Shown here: one piece after another, positions 11,356 through 23,855 of the stretch
Numbering within the stretch: position 1 is the first letter of the stretch
Layout of the letters: each line of letters begins with the position of its first letter
DNA from: Buxus sempervirens
Lineage: Eukaryota; Streptophyta; Magnoliopsida; Buxales; Buxaceae
Assembly (NCBI GenBank): GCA_947561395.2
Contig: OX387193.1
Location: 16,120,001-16,184,000, forward strand
Length of the DNA: 64,000 bases
Direction: 5' to 3'
Position numbers and translations under genes: made by a program
The notes under the pieces: generated by a model
Databases searched by the model: none
What the model saw: the letters and a program-made list of their open reading frames with translations, nothing else
Told to the model about the DNA's origin: nothing

Positions 11356-13260
11356 TAATTTCTGGGTTTAGAAAACACAGGAGCCGATTTTGATTTCGGA
11401 AATGCGGAGCGTTGATTTCCAAAGGATCAGTTTGGAGAATTCCAAGGAATGATAAGGGATTTGGGATGGTAGGAACATAAAGTATTGATTTCCATCAGGA
11501 TCTGGGAAACTACAAGAGTTGATTTCCCAATCCAATTAACTTTCTTTGAGATCTTTTTTATCTATTTATTTATTTTTTATTTCATTTCATTTTTTTTTTC
11601 TTTTTCTTCAGTTTGTCCAATGGCCATTGGCAAAAATCTTGACTTTTTCCTTGACTCTTTTTTTTTTTCACTTCTTTATTTTGGGCTGTTTCCCAGTCAA
11701 TTGAAACTTAGTTTAAGCACAGGGGATTGAAACCATTCTTTGCCCTAAGGCAAATTTAATGTACACTTAGAGTTATTTCAAAATTTTGAATATTTTTTTT
11801 TTTGTTTTTGTTTTTTTTGTTTTTGTTTTTGTTTTGAAATGAGTTAATCAGGTATGCTTATGCAGATGATCTTGAAGTGTGTGCACTTGATGCATGAAGA
11901 TGCATACACAAAATTAAAACCAACATTACCATTCTGCATAATTAAAAAGTGTGTGCATAGTCCTAAAAAGGTTGGTGCCCCTCGAGGCACGACTTCTAGA
12001 CATACTTGTGTATGGAAGCACATCTGAGTCCAGACCAGTCTTCTTTCATTTGTTCTTTCATCTGCCTTTGCTTTCAGGTGTCAGACCAAAAGATTTAACA
12101 ATTTGCCAATCAAGGGCGAAAATTACATGATAATCAAAATCTGCAAAATTTCATCTTAAGGGCTTTTGGGAACCCAGAAGAAGGGTACAAATTTACTTCA
12201 AGGCAGGTAGGCTGAATTCCTAGATCTAGGGTTTTGCCCCTGCTCTGATCTGGCCTGTTTCTGTCTGATTTTCTGATCTGGCCGGCTTTCATCTGCTCAA
12301 AAGGTCGACTTGGACTCAGAGTGCTTCCAATGGACTCGATGGGTCAAGGCCCATGGTTCACGGGACTCAATGTATGGATCTGGGGTGGCTCCCCTGATCA
12401 AAATTTGGTTGGTTTCCTAAATTAGGGCTGAGGCAGCCCAAGATCTAGGGTTCACTCAATTTTATGCAAAAGAGTGGGGGCACTGCCCCTGATGGACTCT
12501 TGGATTTTAAATTGATTTTATTTTCCAATATTCACATCCATATCCATGCTACATTCACAAAGCCGTGGTTTATCAGAAACAATAGGTGGGGAAAGGGTAC
12601 CCAGCCCGAGACATTCGTCTACAAGGGTCTGAGCCAAGTACTAGACCCTCGCGTACCACAGCATGAAGCCAGTGGTGCTAAGGAATCCAGAAACCTGGGG
12701 AGATGGGTTTACCCTGCTTTCCCCGGCAAGCCACGGGAGCGTAGAGCTAATACCATCCCAAAAGTAAGTTCATCGTTTGAGAAGGGTGGCTGCTAAAGAG
12801 ATCTAGGTTTTGGTGAAGAAGAGCAGCATTTCATCAAATCATTCAAAGCGGATCATTCATGCAGACCCCCTCGTGCATGTCACCCCATACAGTTAAAAGA
12901 TCATTCACGGTGTAGTGAGGTGCTTGTGTGTGCAGTGGGGCAAGGTGCTGTGTCTATTTGGGTGATTCTCGGATAATGAGCTGATAAAGGGTTCCTTAAT
13001 GTCACTTTTATAGTGAGAGTACAGAACAACATGTAATACGATGTCTGGGTGGATTCCCAGGTAAGTGGGCGGGTCACATTGGTCCCTGTTAAAAACCACT
13101 TACCTTAGGCGATTATCATGTCCGTTTGACAGGATCCCCCAATATCACGTAATTGCAAGAGTTCCATACCTCACTAAGGTTGGACACAAAGTACTTCCTA
13201 AATTTGCTCATATCCCCCTATGTTGACTCATTTCCTAAACAAGGTCCAATTGGGCTGAGA
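11356..13260 (-). mobile_element. Non-coding internal region of element A-
   Basis: This is the sequence immediately 3' of the primer-binding site when read on the minus strand. I find no gag, protease, RT or integrase motif in any frame. It includes T-rich and GTTTTT-repeat stretches (11560-11840) and a short plus-strand open frame at 12464-12796 that resembles nothing I know. A long non-coding leader fits a non-autonomous or heavily truncated Tat/Ogre-like element. The other LTR of this element is not seen. Confidence 0.5.
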
Positions 13261-13280
13261 GGTCCCCAGTGGAGTCGCCA
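13261..13280 (-). other. Primer-binding site of element A-
   Basis: The minus strand reads TGGCGACTCCACTGGGGACC, three bases after the LTR end (..GTGCGCACA). This is the PBS type I associate with Ogre/Tat Ty3-gypsy elements, primed by tRNA-Arg. It is the only LTR in the nest still joined to its PBS, and it confirms where the LTR of this family ends. Confidence 0.8.
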
Positions 13281-14055
13281 AGCTGTGCGCACCCCCTTTT
13301 TCCGGTTTCGAGGTTTCGGGCCGCACGACGAGGTGCATGTAGAAGTGATGCTCGCCTCGGGACTGATTTTGGAATTTGGAGTCGCCACTGCCTGAGAGGT
13401 GCAAGCAGACACAAAGGGGCACCTATCCGGGCCTAATTAATCTGGTCTGCGGCTTATTAGAGTTCTGAGCAAGTTCTCGGTTACGTCTAGGGAAGCCCGA
13501 AGACACCCTAGCCCGCCCCGTCGATTGACAGGTCCCGTGGGTCTCCTTGGTCTGAGTCAACTTAGTTTTCACCCAATTCCTAAGCCATTATGCACACTTA
13601 TTTGGTCTGGTGGGACCCTCTGAAGGTGTGGGTCCCTTTTATTTTATCTTTTTTATTTATCTAAGTGAGGTGGGTCGGACCCGGGTCCCGTTGGAAGGCC
13701 CGCGGGTTGCCATGGTTGGGCCTTGGGCCCAGTTGGGTTATTGGGTAACCCATTTGGTTGTTTTATTATTTTATTTATTTACACTTTAGGTTTGGGCTTA
13801 GTGGGCTCGGAATGGGCCCATTAGCCAAAGTCAAGTGGCCTTGGGCCCGTTTATTGAAAACGGGCCCGGTTTGGGCCGGTCAAAAGTGGGCCCCACAAGT
13901 GGGCCCAAGGGGTCTTGATGGGCCTATCTAGGCCCAAAGTCCAAAATGGGCTTAAGATAGCCCAAGTGGTTTAAGGGAATGGTTCAAGCCGGTTTAGGCC
14001 GGATTAGGTCCAACCGAACCAAGAAATTACACTTTTTACATTATTTCACAAGTGC

Positions 14056-14154
14056 CCGTATTTTCTTTACGGTCCGGCTTGCCCGTGAATGGATTACGGT
14101 CTTCCTCGCCCGTGAAGAAAACACGGTCCAGGCTGGACCGGCCTGAGTTTACGG
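14056..14154 (-). repeat. CCG-N11-CGG dyads in A- LTR, downstream zone (4 sites)
   Basis: Sites lie at 14056-14072, 14083-14099, 14110-14126 and 14138-14154, again with exactly 11 bases between CCG and CGG and with 27 or 28 bp between site starts. Three have the CCGT.. dialect and the last is CCGGC. In LTR orientation they lie downstream of the TATA box, so they would be transcribed. Confidence 0.85.
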
Positions 14155-14925
14155 GCGCAATTCAGTTTGCCCGTTTGCTGCCGATTTCAATCTGGATCTG
14201 TTCCGTGGCCTTCTTGGGATCTTCAATGACTTCTGTGGCGATTCCAGGGCCTTTAGGATTCTTCATTTCCTTCTTTTGGCTTGAAAAGGACATTCTTCTT
14301 CTTTGATTTTTCTTGAAGAAACCGGATCATTTCTTGTTTGTTTACCTCCATATTTAAAAATAGGACCTATGGTATTTACAGGGAATTGAACATCCTTAAA
14401 GAAGTCATATCCCAATCATGGAATAAGAAGGATCATTAGTTGATTCTTAGTGTCCAAAGGACACTTTCTTTTCTTTTCTTTTTTTTTATGATCAACTCCT
14501 TTTAGCTTGCCATGACTTAAGAGGGAACAACAAAAGGGTTAGTAGAAACTGTAGAATGTACAATACTTTGAAAAGAAATTAAAACTTATCACATTGTATT
14601 TAAATGGGTGAGAAAAAATACTTACAATGCTGTTTATGACTAGTTCTAATGGTTCCTCTGGATTTGAGCAAATTCGGCAGCGCTTCCGCGTCCTTCGGAA
14701 TTTTCTGGATTGATTTTGGCAGAGGTTTGGTGGGTTCTTGATGTTCAAAGGATAAAAAAGAAGATTTTAGGCATGGTTTTGATGAGACAGGGGCAATTTG
14801 GGAACAGAAGGGGTTTAGTTTAGGAGTGGTGGTAGTTGGGCAGAGTTTGGACGTGGAAACATCAAGGAAGGAGAGGGGGGACGGCCAAGGAGAAGGCTTG
14901 CTCAAATGAGGGGGGTGGCCTCTCT

Positions 14926-14932
14926 ATTTATA
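14926..14932 (-). promoter_or_regulatory. TATA box of the A- LTR
   Basis: The minus strand reads TTTTGCCTATAAATAGAG. The B+ and B- LTRs have the same TTTGCCTATAAAAG context at 24880-24893 and 29264-29278, so this is the shared LTR core promoter. Confidence 0.7.
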
Positions 14933-14948
14933 GGCAAAATTTTCGTGC

Positions 14949-15149
14949 CCGTATTTGAACTACGGGCATGCCTTGCCCGTACTTCAAGTACGGGCGTGCC
15001 TTGCCCGTAATTCAATTACGGGCGAAAAACGAATATTTGCAATTATCGCAGATTCTTCCGTACGGGACGCGTGTCCCGCCACGCGTCTTCTTCTAGAAGC
15101 TTGCCCGTAGTTTAAGTACGGGCATGCCTCGCCCGTACTTCAAATACGG
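14949..15149 (-). repeat. CCG-N11-CGG dyads in A- LTR, upstream of TATA (5 sites)
   Basis: Core sites are 14949-14965, 14977-14993, 15005-15021, 15105-15121 and 15133-15149. The second and third are perfect palindromes with 10-bp arms around one central C. All are in the CCGTA dialect. Site starts are 28 bp apart within each sub-cluster. In LTR orientation the nearest site is about 17 bp upstream of the TATA box. Confidence 0.9.
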
Positions 15150-16845
15150 TCCCGCACGTTTTTAAAATGTTTGGATTTCAAACCTTTATTCAATTTGGTT
15201 TATTTAAAGATTTTTATCCGATTTTTTGATTATTTTATTATAAAACGAGATTCTCTTATTAAAATAATATTAAAAGATTATTTTTGCTTATTTAATTCAT
15301 CTATTCTGCTTTTTTACTGCTGTTTTGCCACATGGGCAGCTTTCTTTGAAACTTCAACTGCCCATAACTTCTCCGTCTGATGTCTGATTTTAGCAAATTT
15401 GGTGTCCTTGGAATCAGCTCGGAACATATTATCCACTGGGATCAAATTGGGCAGTTGAATTGGGGTCGAGCAAAAAGTCAACTTTCGCTCCCCCAAAAGT
15501 TTGACCGGTTCATAACTTTCTCATTCGGACCCCGATTCTGGCAAACTCAGTTGCGTTAGAACCGTGTTGAAATGCTCTTTTCAATGAAAGGAAGTTTGAT
15601 GGCCAATTCTCTTTGGATTAAAAATTCAATTTTTGGCCCCCCAGGGTTTGACTTTTAATTGAAATTTTCATTTTCTTCATTTTCTGGGGTGCAAAAATCA
15701 GGTGTCTACATAGGTGTCACAACTTTAGAATTTACAGAAAAATCATTAAAAATTAAATCTGGGCACAAATCCCAAAATATGAAATTTCTGACATTGGTGT
15801 CTCAAATAGGCGTCCGAGCGACTGTTCTGGCGGCTAGATTTTTAGGTTCTATTTTAGATACACAGGCAGGTTGCCCGTATCTGTGCTTAAACGGTATTTC
15901 GGGCAACAACTTTCTGGGTTCCGCCAGTTCTTCTATTTTCTGGGTTTTGCTGAATTTTGTGAACTTTCTTCTTCTATTATTATTTTAATTTGGATCTAAA
16001 CATATGTATTTCATCCTAAATTAGATCTGAGACACCCCTAAACTAATTTCATCATCTTTCTATTTAGGGAAATTTACACGTACACCCCCTGAGGTTTGGG
16101 AAAGTGTCACGGACACCCCCTGTGGTTCAAAACGGATCACTTACTACCCCCGTAGTTTCAGAAAGCATCACCTACTACCCCTACCGTTACATTGCACACA
16201 AACACCATTAGTCCTTTTCTTCAAATGGCCGAAATGCCCCTGGCTCCTCTTCATTATCTTCTCCATGTTAACCATGTTAAAGAATACTCTCCGACCTCAC
16301 TGCTCTACCCAATGACATTATAGGACCAAGCTGAGCTTTTAACAAGCTCAGTTGAGCCTCGGCAACCATGGATGCATTGTTTATGGATTGGTCTATAAAA
16401 AACTTCTCAACCTCATCGTCACTGTCATGCATCGTGTCTGAGTTGAGCCCGGGCAAAACTTTAATTCTCAACAAAACTGGGAAAACCAAGTTTAACAACA
16501 AGGCACTGGAGCTGCTAGCAGAGTTCTAAACAAGCAAGATTTCTACCAAAAACACGAAAAGAAACTGAAAAGATGGGGCCTGAAAGTGTTTTCAAAAACC
16601 ATTTTTGTAGAACAAGTGACCTGTCATTACCAAAGAGAAAAGAATAAGCTACCTAGCTTGTTTTGTTGGCAACTTTGGCATTTCTTTCAAATTTAAAACC
16701 CGAAAGCATCCCCTCCTAATAGGAACTTGCAAGGTCATACACTCATAGCTAACAATGCATTCATATTGAGAAAGAAATCAAAGAAAAATCCAAGCAACCA
16801 TCCCATTAACCCTGCAAGTAGAAATCACGCACATCATAGAGACAG

Positions 16846-16966
16846 ATGCAAACTTCACTACCATCCTTACCCACCACCATTACAAAAGAAAATAGATATC
16901 TCTATTGCCTGTTAGCCACCTCTCTGGTCTCCTTATTTTTCATTCTTTCTTCCTCCTCTACCCGCA

Positions 16967-17000
<34 letters not shown>

Positions 17001-17443
17001 TTCTTCGTCTGTAACATACCCGTTTGGCTTCCGAAACGCTCACCAACATCTCCTCCTTGTAAACCCAAATCTAAACAATCCCTCCAATAACCCCCTCCCT
17101 CCAACCCCACCTTCTCTTGCCTACTACATCTCAAGCTCCAATGGAGACGCAGATCGAATCCTTCGCCTCCTCTTCTCCATCTACCACCACAGAAATCAAT
17201 ACCTTCTCCACCTCAACAACACCACGCTTCAATCTCAACGTGACCAACTTGCTCTCTCCGTGCAATCCGTCCCTCTTTCGAGCTGCCCAGAACGTCAATG
17301 TTATTGGCAAGGCCGATTTCGCAACCCCAGAGGCTCATCTTCCATTTCATCCACTCTTCATGGTGCATCGATTCTCCTCAGACTCTCTGCCAATTGGGAT
17401 TGGTTCATTAATCTCTCTGCTGTAGATTACCCACTTGTTACAC
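16846..17443 (+). pseudogene. GT14 (GlcAT14-type) glycosyltransferase fragment
   Basis: From 16846 the frame encodes an N-terminal membrane anchor (YLYCLLATSLVSLFFILSS), a poly-Ser linker from a TCT repeat (16965-17010), then PSLAYYISSSNGDADRILRL, LHLNNTTLQSQRDQLALSVQ and WDWFINLSAVDYPLVTQD. These are landmarks of plant GT14 core-2/I-branching-like proteins such as the AGP glucuronosyltransferases. It has two compensating frameshifts near 17270 and 17325: between them the correct residues (FRAAQNVNVIGKADFA) are in the next frame. It stops after DG at a GT that could be the normal first splice donor. Only exon 1 is present, so it is a captured, non-functional fragment. Confidence 0.8.
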
Positions 17444-17519
17444 AAGACGGTATGCGAAAATCCTGTCGCTATTGTGGGAGATTATTTGGATCTGACGAAA
17501 GTTCTTTGCTTTAGATTTG

Positions 17520-17738
17520 ATTTTCTGATCTGGCGATCGGATGTCCCTTGGAAATGGCTTCATTCTCGTCCAGGAACAACCCATCTGGATTCCTGAAAAC
17601 CCTGTGAAGGGCAGAGATTGTGAGCCCAATCCCAAGGCCGACGATCATTCTCCCAACAGCTCCCATGAACCAAATAGCGAGGATGCAAGCAACAAAACCA
17701 GAGATTAGGGCTTCGTAAAGGGGGGATGCGAGCAACAA
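17520..17738 (-). pseudogene. PRA1-family C-terminal fragment
   Basis: The minus-strand frame has a hydrophobic stretch (FVACILAIWFMGAVGRMIVG) followed by LGIGLTISALHRVFRNPDGLF and LDENEA. The ending (ALH..FR.P..LFLDE) is typical of plant prenylated Rab acceptor (PRA1) proteins after their last membrane segments. The N-terminal half is missing, and the sequence is flanked by short tandem duplications. It is next to a glycosyltransferase fragment on the other strand, which suggests transposon capture rather than a resident gene. Confidence 0.55.
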
Positions 17739-19091
17739 AACCAGAGATTAGGGCTTCCTAAAGGGGATGCGAGCAGAGAGATCGGAGGGATGCGAGCAAA
17801 GAGGTCGGAGAGTATTCATGATCAACACATTTCTTGGTTCTTAAGGAAAGTTTTAAATCACCAAATCAAATCTTTATAAATCATCAAACTTTTCCAATGA
17901 AATCCAACTCGAATAATACCACGAATAAACATCTAAATCTCAAGAAAACATGTATTATCTCCAGTTTCAAGGGTTTGCTACTTGCCTCAATACATGAACT
18001 AAATCTGAAATCTGTCAAGAAATCTGCTCGCCTAGCCATTGTCTGAGCTTGATTGCACCACCTTAAACTCCTCCAACTCAAATCTCCACCGTTCAGATTG
18101 AAGTCCTTCATGAGTAGATAATAACCTCAAAATTTCAGGCCAAACCAACGGTTGGATCTCCGAAGGTCGTCATTCGAAGTTGGCTGGTTGGCCATCTCTG
18201 CAACTCTTCTTTCTTTATAGAATCTCCTCCTTTTCTCTTCTCTCTTCTTTCCCTTATTTTTCTCCAAGCCCAAGCACGAATTTCCCTCTTCTTTCTCTTT
18301 ATTTTTGACTTGTTAAAAACCCTAAACCTTCCCTAGACCTTCCCTTTTATAAGCTCACTTAGTAGAAGTCCTAATAGGTTTAGGAGACCTTCTAAATAGG
18401 ATTCCCAATCTTAATAGGAAACCTTCCTATCTTATCCCTCATTCTAATTCCTCTTCTAAGAATCTCATACAAAAGAAGGACTTAATTTAATTTATTTTAG
18501 TACTAATTTGATTTCTTATTTTAAAATATTACTAAAACATCCCAAAGCTCCTCTTATCCCTAAATTTAAGGCTCCTTATCAACCATAATCACCAATGTAC
18601 CCTTTTTCCCACTTTTAAGCCATAATTTGGTGTTCAAATTCAAACATAACCCAATTTAAGTCTAGTTAAATATTTCAAGTCTAATAATTATTTACTTACT
18701 CAATATATTAATTTGGCTAATTGGAAAATGACTAAAATACCCTTTCGTTGTAATTCCATATTTAACCTTTGGATCTTTTTCCAAAAATTCTCCACTTTAT
18801 TCCTCACATCAATCTTAACCATATAATGTACTTGGATTAATACCTATCTTCTCCAATCCTTTATATTTAATTTACTCTCCCAATTTTTCTAAATCATCCT
18901 CTCTTTTTTTCTAATTAATTTGGAGTTACTATTTAATTTCTTAATTACTCAAAATTATTGTTTATTCATTTAACTACTATTATCTTTTGGATTATATTGT
19001 TATTCCTCCAATACCTAAACTAAATCTTAACTTCTTTATATATTTAGGTTTATTTAATTTATTTTATTTTTGGAAAATCCAGGGTTTTACA

Positions 19092-19471
19092 GTATCACCC
19101 TAAACACAAATCCCATTATCTGGTAGGATATAAAGAGGCATAAATTTGTTAACTTGGCCATGCAGTTTGGAATAGAACAGGAACCTTCTGAAATCCTGTT
19201 TAGGACATGAAGATGAGATGCTTTGAAATCTTACTGCAGCAATGGTCGGTGGTGCCAATGGCTCCTCCACAACCTGGTGAAGAACACCTGTTAATTTATC
19301 CCAGAGTGATGCCTTCCCACTGTCAAATTTCGTGGTAGGTGCTTGTTTTGCAACAATCATCAACATGTAAAAGTATATCACATAATATTCATTGATCTGG
19401 AACATCAAAAAATGGCATTTCTCTATTGGTCTATGCTCTCCATTTCTGCCATACCTCTCAACATCGATCAT
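19092..19471 (-). pseudogene. Host-locus fragment right of D3-, unrecognised
   Basis: An open minus-strand frame of 123 codons includes ASLWDKLTGVLHQVVEEPLA, PPTIAAVRFQSISSSCPKQD and FRRFLFYSKLHGQVNKF. A CAG at the GGTGTTCTTCACC junction could be a splice acceptor. The frame ends in a stop four codons before the D3- target duplication, and sequence continuity resumes at 7519. I do not recognise the family. It lies 3' of the ketol-acid reductoisomerase pseudogene on the same strand, but the residues do not match that enzyme. Confidence 0.4.
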
Positions 19472-19852
19472 CTGTAAATATTATGAACACATAAATAGGC
19501 ATTTGTAAAAGTTGAAGAAATGCATCACTATCCTTGTCCTATCAATTAACCTAGTTGGATACCACTTTTGTTGGAATGAAACATGGAGGATTGATTATCT
19601 AAAAGTTGAGAGAAAAAATATGCTAACTATAGAAATACTAACAAACAATAGTGCTAACATTGTGAAACCATAACAGAAAAAACAAAGATAAAGTATAACT
19701 GACAGCAGCAAAAGTGGTGCATGTCCAACTAGTTTCCACTAAAAGCCAACTTCTCACCAAAAAAGTTTAACAATCCTCATAAAGACAAATTCCCTAATAG
19801 CTCAATATCTCGATCTAATTGCTAGACTGGCGCAACTTTGGGGGTGAACAAA
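19472..19852. other. No gene seen
   Basis: AT-rich sequence lies between the unrecognised fragment and the end of the reductoisomerase pseudogene. Reading past the pseudogene's terminal stop (19850-19852), the minus strand still gives FVHP.. similar to the normal C-terminal tail for about ten codons. Confidence 0.4.
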
Positions 19853-19855
19853 TCA

Positions 19856-20191
<336 letters not shown>

Positions 20192-20338
20192 TTATAATTT
20201 AAACATAATTTCGGTTTGATAAGATGAATTTCCTAATTATAATTACGAAGAAAATAAGATGAGAACTCTCACCTAAGCCATCATAAGTGCGACATAAACA
20301 CCAGCAGTAAAAGGGTACAAAGGACCCAAATCACCTTA

Positions 20339-20446
<108 letters not shown>

Positions 20447-20704
20447 CTACATATATGGTTATTATTTAATATTAGTATACTCCAGACAATATTGTAAACT
20501 AAATTGGGAAATTGTTTCAACAGATGAGAATATATATATATACACCAAAGTTATGGTTAGCAACGACAATTCTATGAATCTCCTCCCCATAAGCGACTTC
20601 TTCATAGCACTCATAAAGGATGTTCAAAAGAGGATAATATGAAGCACTATATGCCATCTGGAATTGTTTCCTCCCATTCTTTGATAAGGCATTATATAGA
20701 CCTA

Positions 20705-21031
<327 letters not shown>

Positions 21032-21077
21032 TCAAGTCAATGAAGTGCAAATACAATATTAATGATGAGACTAGCTA

Positions 21078-21218
<141 letters not shown>

Positions 21219-21283
21219 TTAATTATTGTTAAACAAGTACAGACTTTTTCTGTCTCAGATGAATGTTGTATAGGAAAATATTA

Positions 21284-21613
<330 letters not shown>

Positions 21614-21728
21614 TTAAAACATGTACAAAAAATGAATAGGTATGCTTGAAGAATCCATCGATCAATTAAGCAATAACATAGGTTTTAAAGCATAAAATGA
21701 ATAGATATGTGTTTTAGTCAATTGATTG

Positions 21729-21937
21729 ATGGTATTTTCAATTAAGCCTATTCATCCATCATTTGGATGAAAAGCATTAGTCAATTGAAAATACCATCCA
21801 TCATTTGTGTTTTAGTCAATCGTGAGGAATGACCACAACGCGATTGACTAAAACACAAATGATGGAAAAGAAAAAAAAATTATGTATCTTATGTTGGTTT
21901 TTTTATCATCACGATTGACTAAAACACAAATTATGGT
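21729..21937. repeat. Foldback repeats in a KARI-pseudogene intron
   Basis: Two perfect 25-bp inverted arms, 21798-21822 and 21841-21865 (CGATTGACTAAAACACAAAT with flanks), face each other across 18 bases. A near-copy of the right arm recurs at 21912-21937. A second inverted pair (GATGGTATTTTCAATT near 21729, complement near 21782) overlaps on the left. It is probably a decayed foldback MITE in the intron between exons 4 and 5. Confidence 0.65.
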
Positions 21938-22110
21938 AAAGAAAAAAAAAGTCATAGGTCTTATTCAGCCATTGAATAAGCATTTAATGGTTCTTAGGTT
22001 GGTTAAAGCACATACTGTAGAGAATAAGCATTTAATGGCTAAAGTTTTCAAGTTGGTTAGAGCATGAAAGAATTACATTAAAGCAGAATAATCATCTTAA
22101 ATCCTTATCA

Positions 22111-22242
<132 letters not shown>

Positions 22243-22456
22243 TCAGGCTTCGGCCATTGAAGGGGATCGCTTTCTCAGTCCAACCTGTAGTATGAAGTAA
22301 CAATGGAGAACCTTAATTTCATATAAATCGACTAACTAATTATATGGGAAATATGCTGAAAGGAACAACTTACAATGGTAGATATTTAACCTTGACCACA
22401 ATATCAGACTTTGCTTCTGCAAGAGAATCCCTCAGATTCTGAGCTTGAGCTGGACC

Positions 22457-23855
22457 CTAAATGGATAAAAATGGGGTTAGCATTTGAAATAGGTTGATGA
22501 AAGATACTCTTCTTTAGGGAATATTCACGAACAAACAAAACAAACAGACAAAATGCCCCCAAGAGTGGCTTCCAATGCCTATTTAAAAGCAATACCAAAC
22601 ATGTCCTAAGAGTTATTATCCTGAATATCCTTTAATTGGTATTGTGGCAATGATGGATCAAGAAAACCATGAAGATCATGTTTGTCTATGCTAGGAACAG
22701 TATTGCTAAATGATGAGCAAGAAGTGCTTCTATCAATTAATTGGTTAGAAACCAAGGTTCAAGCCGGCAACATACTACACTCATAAAAATATTACTTTGT
22801 TACTAACTACTATTGGATTCCATTTTCTATGTGATTTGATCATCAGGTATATGTTATTTTCTTAACTAACTTTCATAGGAAATGGTTGATATGCTCTAAT
22901 AGATATTTGTTATGATTTGAAGCATAAAATTTCCCCAAATACCGTAATATCGTTGATCACAAAGTTGCATTGCCAACATTAACTCACATAATTGGGTTGC
23001 TCTTATGAGTTTTCAACTCAAAATAATTTTCTACTCTTTTCATTTTTCTTGCTTCCACTATGTTCTTTTTCTTTGTTCGTATTTTTGCTCACATTTGCTC
23101 TGCAACCTCTCAAATATCATTTTTTGTTCTTCTTTTCTCTCCTCAAAGTTTTCCTTTCTCTTCTCAAGCAAGTTTTAGTTGACCAAAATCAGCAAAACAT
23201 TTTCTTCTCCATTGCTCTCATTTTGCCTTGCTATTTTTTGTTTGTCACGCCCCACAAGCTCATGAATCGTTTCATTTTACACAAAAGAAATATACTATAT
23301 ACTCGAAACAAAATATACAAAGATTATAAGAATCAAGATACCATTAGAAAATAAACTTTTAATTGCAAAAGATACAAAATAATCAGGGAAAAAAATGTTA
23401 ACTAAAGCAAAGCACTTCAAAACAACACTATTCATCAAATGGGAAAAAACCAAAACCAATTTGGAAACTACAAGCACATATATGAATTCAACTATAAATG
23501 TAGGACAAATCAAAAAACCATATTCCCTGGAACAAGATTACTTTGAAGATTCCTGCTTCACTCCATTTGATATAATATATTTAGGAATCGAGTATGAAAG
23601 CAATAGTTTAGTTTGCAACACTTCCTAATTCCGAAGATGTATCACTGAGAGATGCTTTCTTTAATTTTTGAAAATTCGAGATTGCAATAAAAAATTTGTG
23701 CAAATTTAATTGGTACAGAGATCAGTACAAAGTTAATTTTTGAAAATTCTATAATAAAAAAAACATTGGGAAACTCAAAAATATTATCAAAAACCTCTTT
23801 CCTATTGAAACTTCATATTAATCATAGATAGATGCTCATCATTCACCTTGGCTGC
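22457..23855. other. KARI-pseudogene intron, left of the nested LTRs
   Basis: No coding similarity was found. A T-rich stretch at 23020-23230 and an A-rich stretch at 23280-23640 stay open in several frames without recognisable motifs. GCTGC (23851-23855) is the left target duplication of B+. Confidence 0.45.

Larger units (their letters stand above)
13284..15710 (-). mobile_element. LTR of element A- (5' LTR, with PBS)
   Basis: On the minus strand it starts TGTAGACACCTGATTTTTGC (15710) and ends GGTGCGCACA (13284), directly before the PBS; length 2427 bp. The region near the start has blocks shared with the B family (TTTGCCAGAATCGGGGTCCG-type sequence near 15520-15560). A TATA box lies at 14926-14932 (minus: GCCTATAAATAG). 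Five CCG-N11-CGG dyads lie just upstream of it and four downstream. A second PBS-like motif, GTGGCGACTCC (13378-13388), lies within the LTR about 95 bp before its end. The 5-bp flank on the right is TAGGT; the matching left flank is not identified because the element is incomplete. Confidence 0.8.
16069..17815. mobile_element. Pack-MULE-like cassette of captured gene fragments
   Basis: 16069 begins GGGAAATTTACACGTACACC, then CCCTGAGGTTTGGG and several ACCCCC-rich repeats. This resembles the terminal sequence of many plant Mutator-like elements. Behind it lie pieces of at least two unrelated genes: a GT14 glucuronosyltransferase exon (+, 16846-17443) and the C-terminal part of a PRA1 protein (-, about 17520-17738). 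17660-17800 has tandem duplications of GGGATGCGAGCA. A minus-strand open stretch at 16277-16501 may be a third capture, not recognised. I do not find the opposite terminus or a 9-bp duplication, so the element class is inferred from one end and the mixed gene content. Confidence 0.45.
7520..19091 (-). mobile_element. D-family solo LTR D3-, split by nested insertions
   Basis: On the minus strand it begins TGTAAAACCCTGGATTTTCC (19091), nearly the start of D2 (60595), and ends CCGGAATCGAGGCGTTACA (7520). The flanks are perfect 5-bp duplications: GTATC at 7515-7519 and 19092-19096. Recognisable D sequence is 7520-7572, then 9379 to about 10450 (shares GCGGAAACAAG and the CTGAAAAAAATGG..CTCAACAAGTAGC block with D2), and about 17820-19091. 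These add to about 2.4 kb, the length of D1 (2398) and D2 (2380). The rest is nested: C+ at 7573-9373 and unrelated DNA at about 10.45-17.82 kb. The exact joints of the second insertion are not resolved. Confidence 0.75.

Noticed and set aside
10714..11422. Minus-strand open frames with PPKWRSTSEVAVEG repeats as a repeat protein gene
   Set aside because: The frames overlap and change between blocks of a nucleotide minisatellite. There is no start, family match or splice support.
16846..17514. GT14 open frame as a functional small gene
   Set aside because: It has two frameshifts, only exon 1 is present, and it abuts an unrelated gene fragment.
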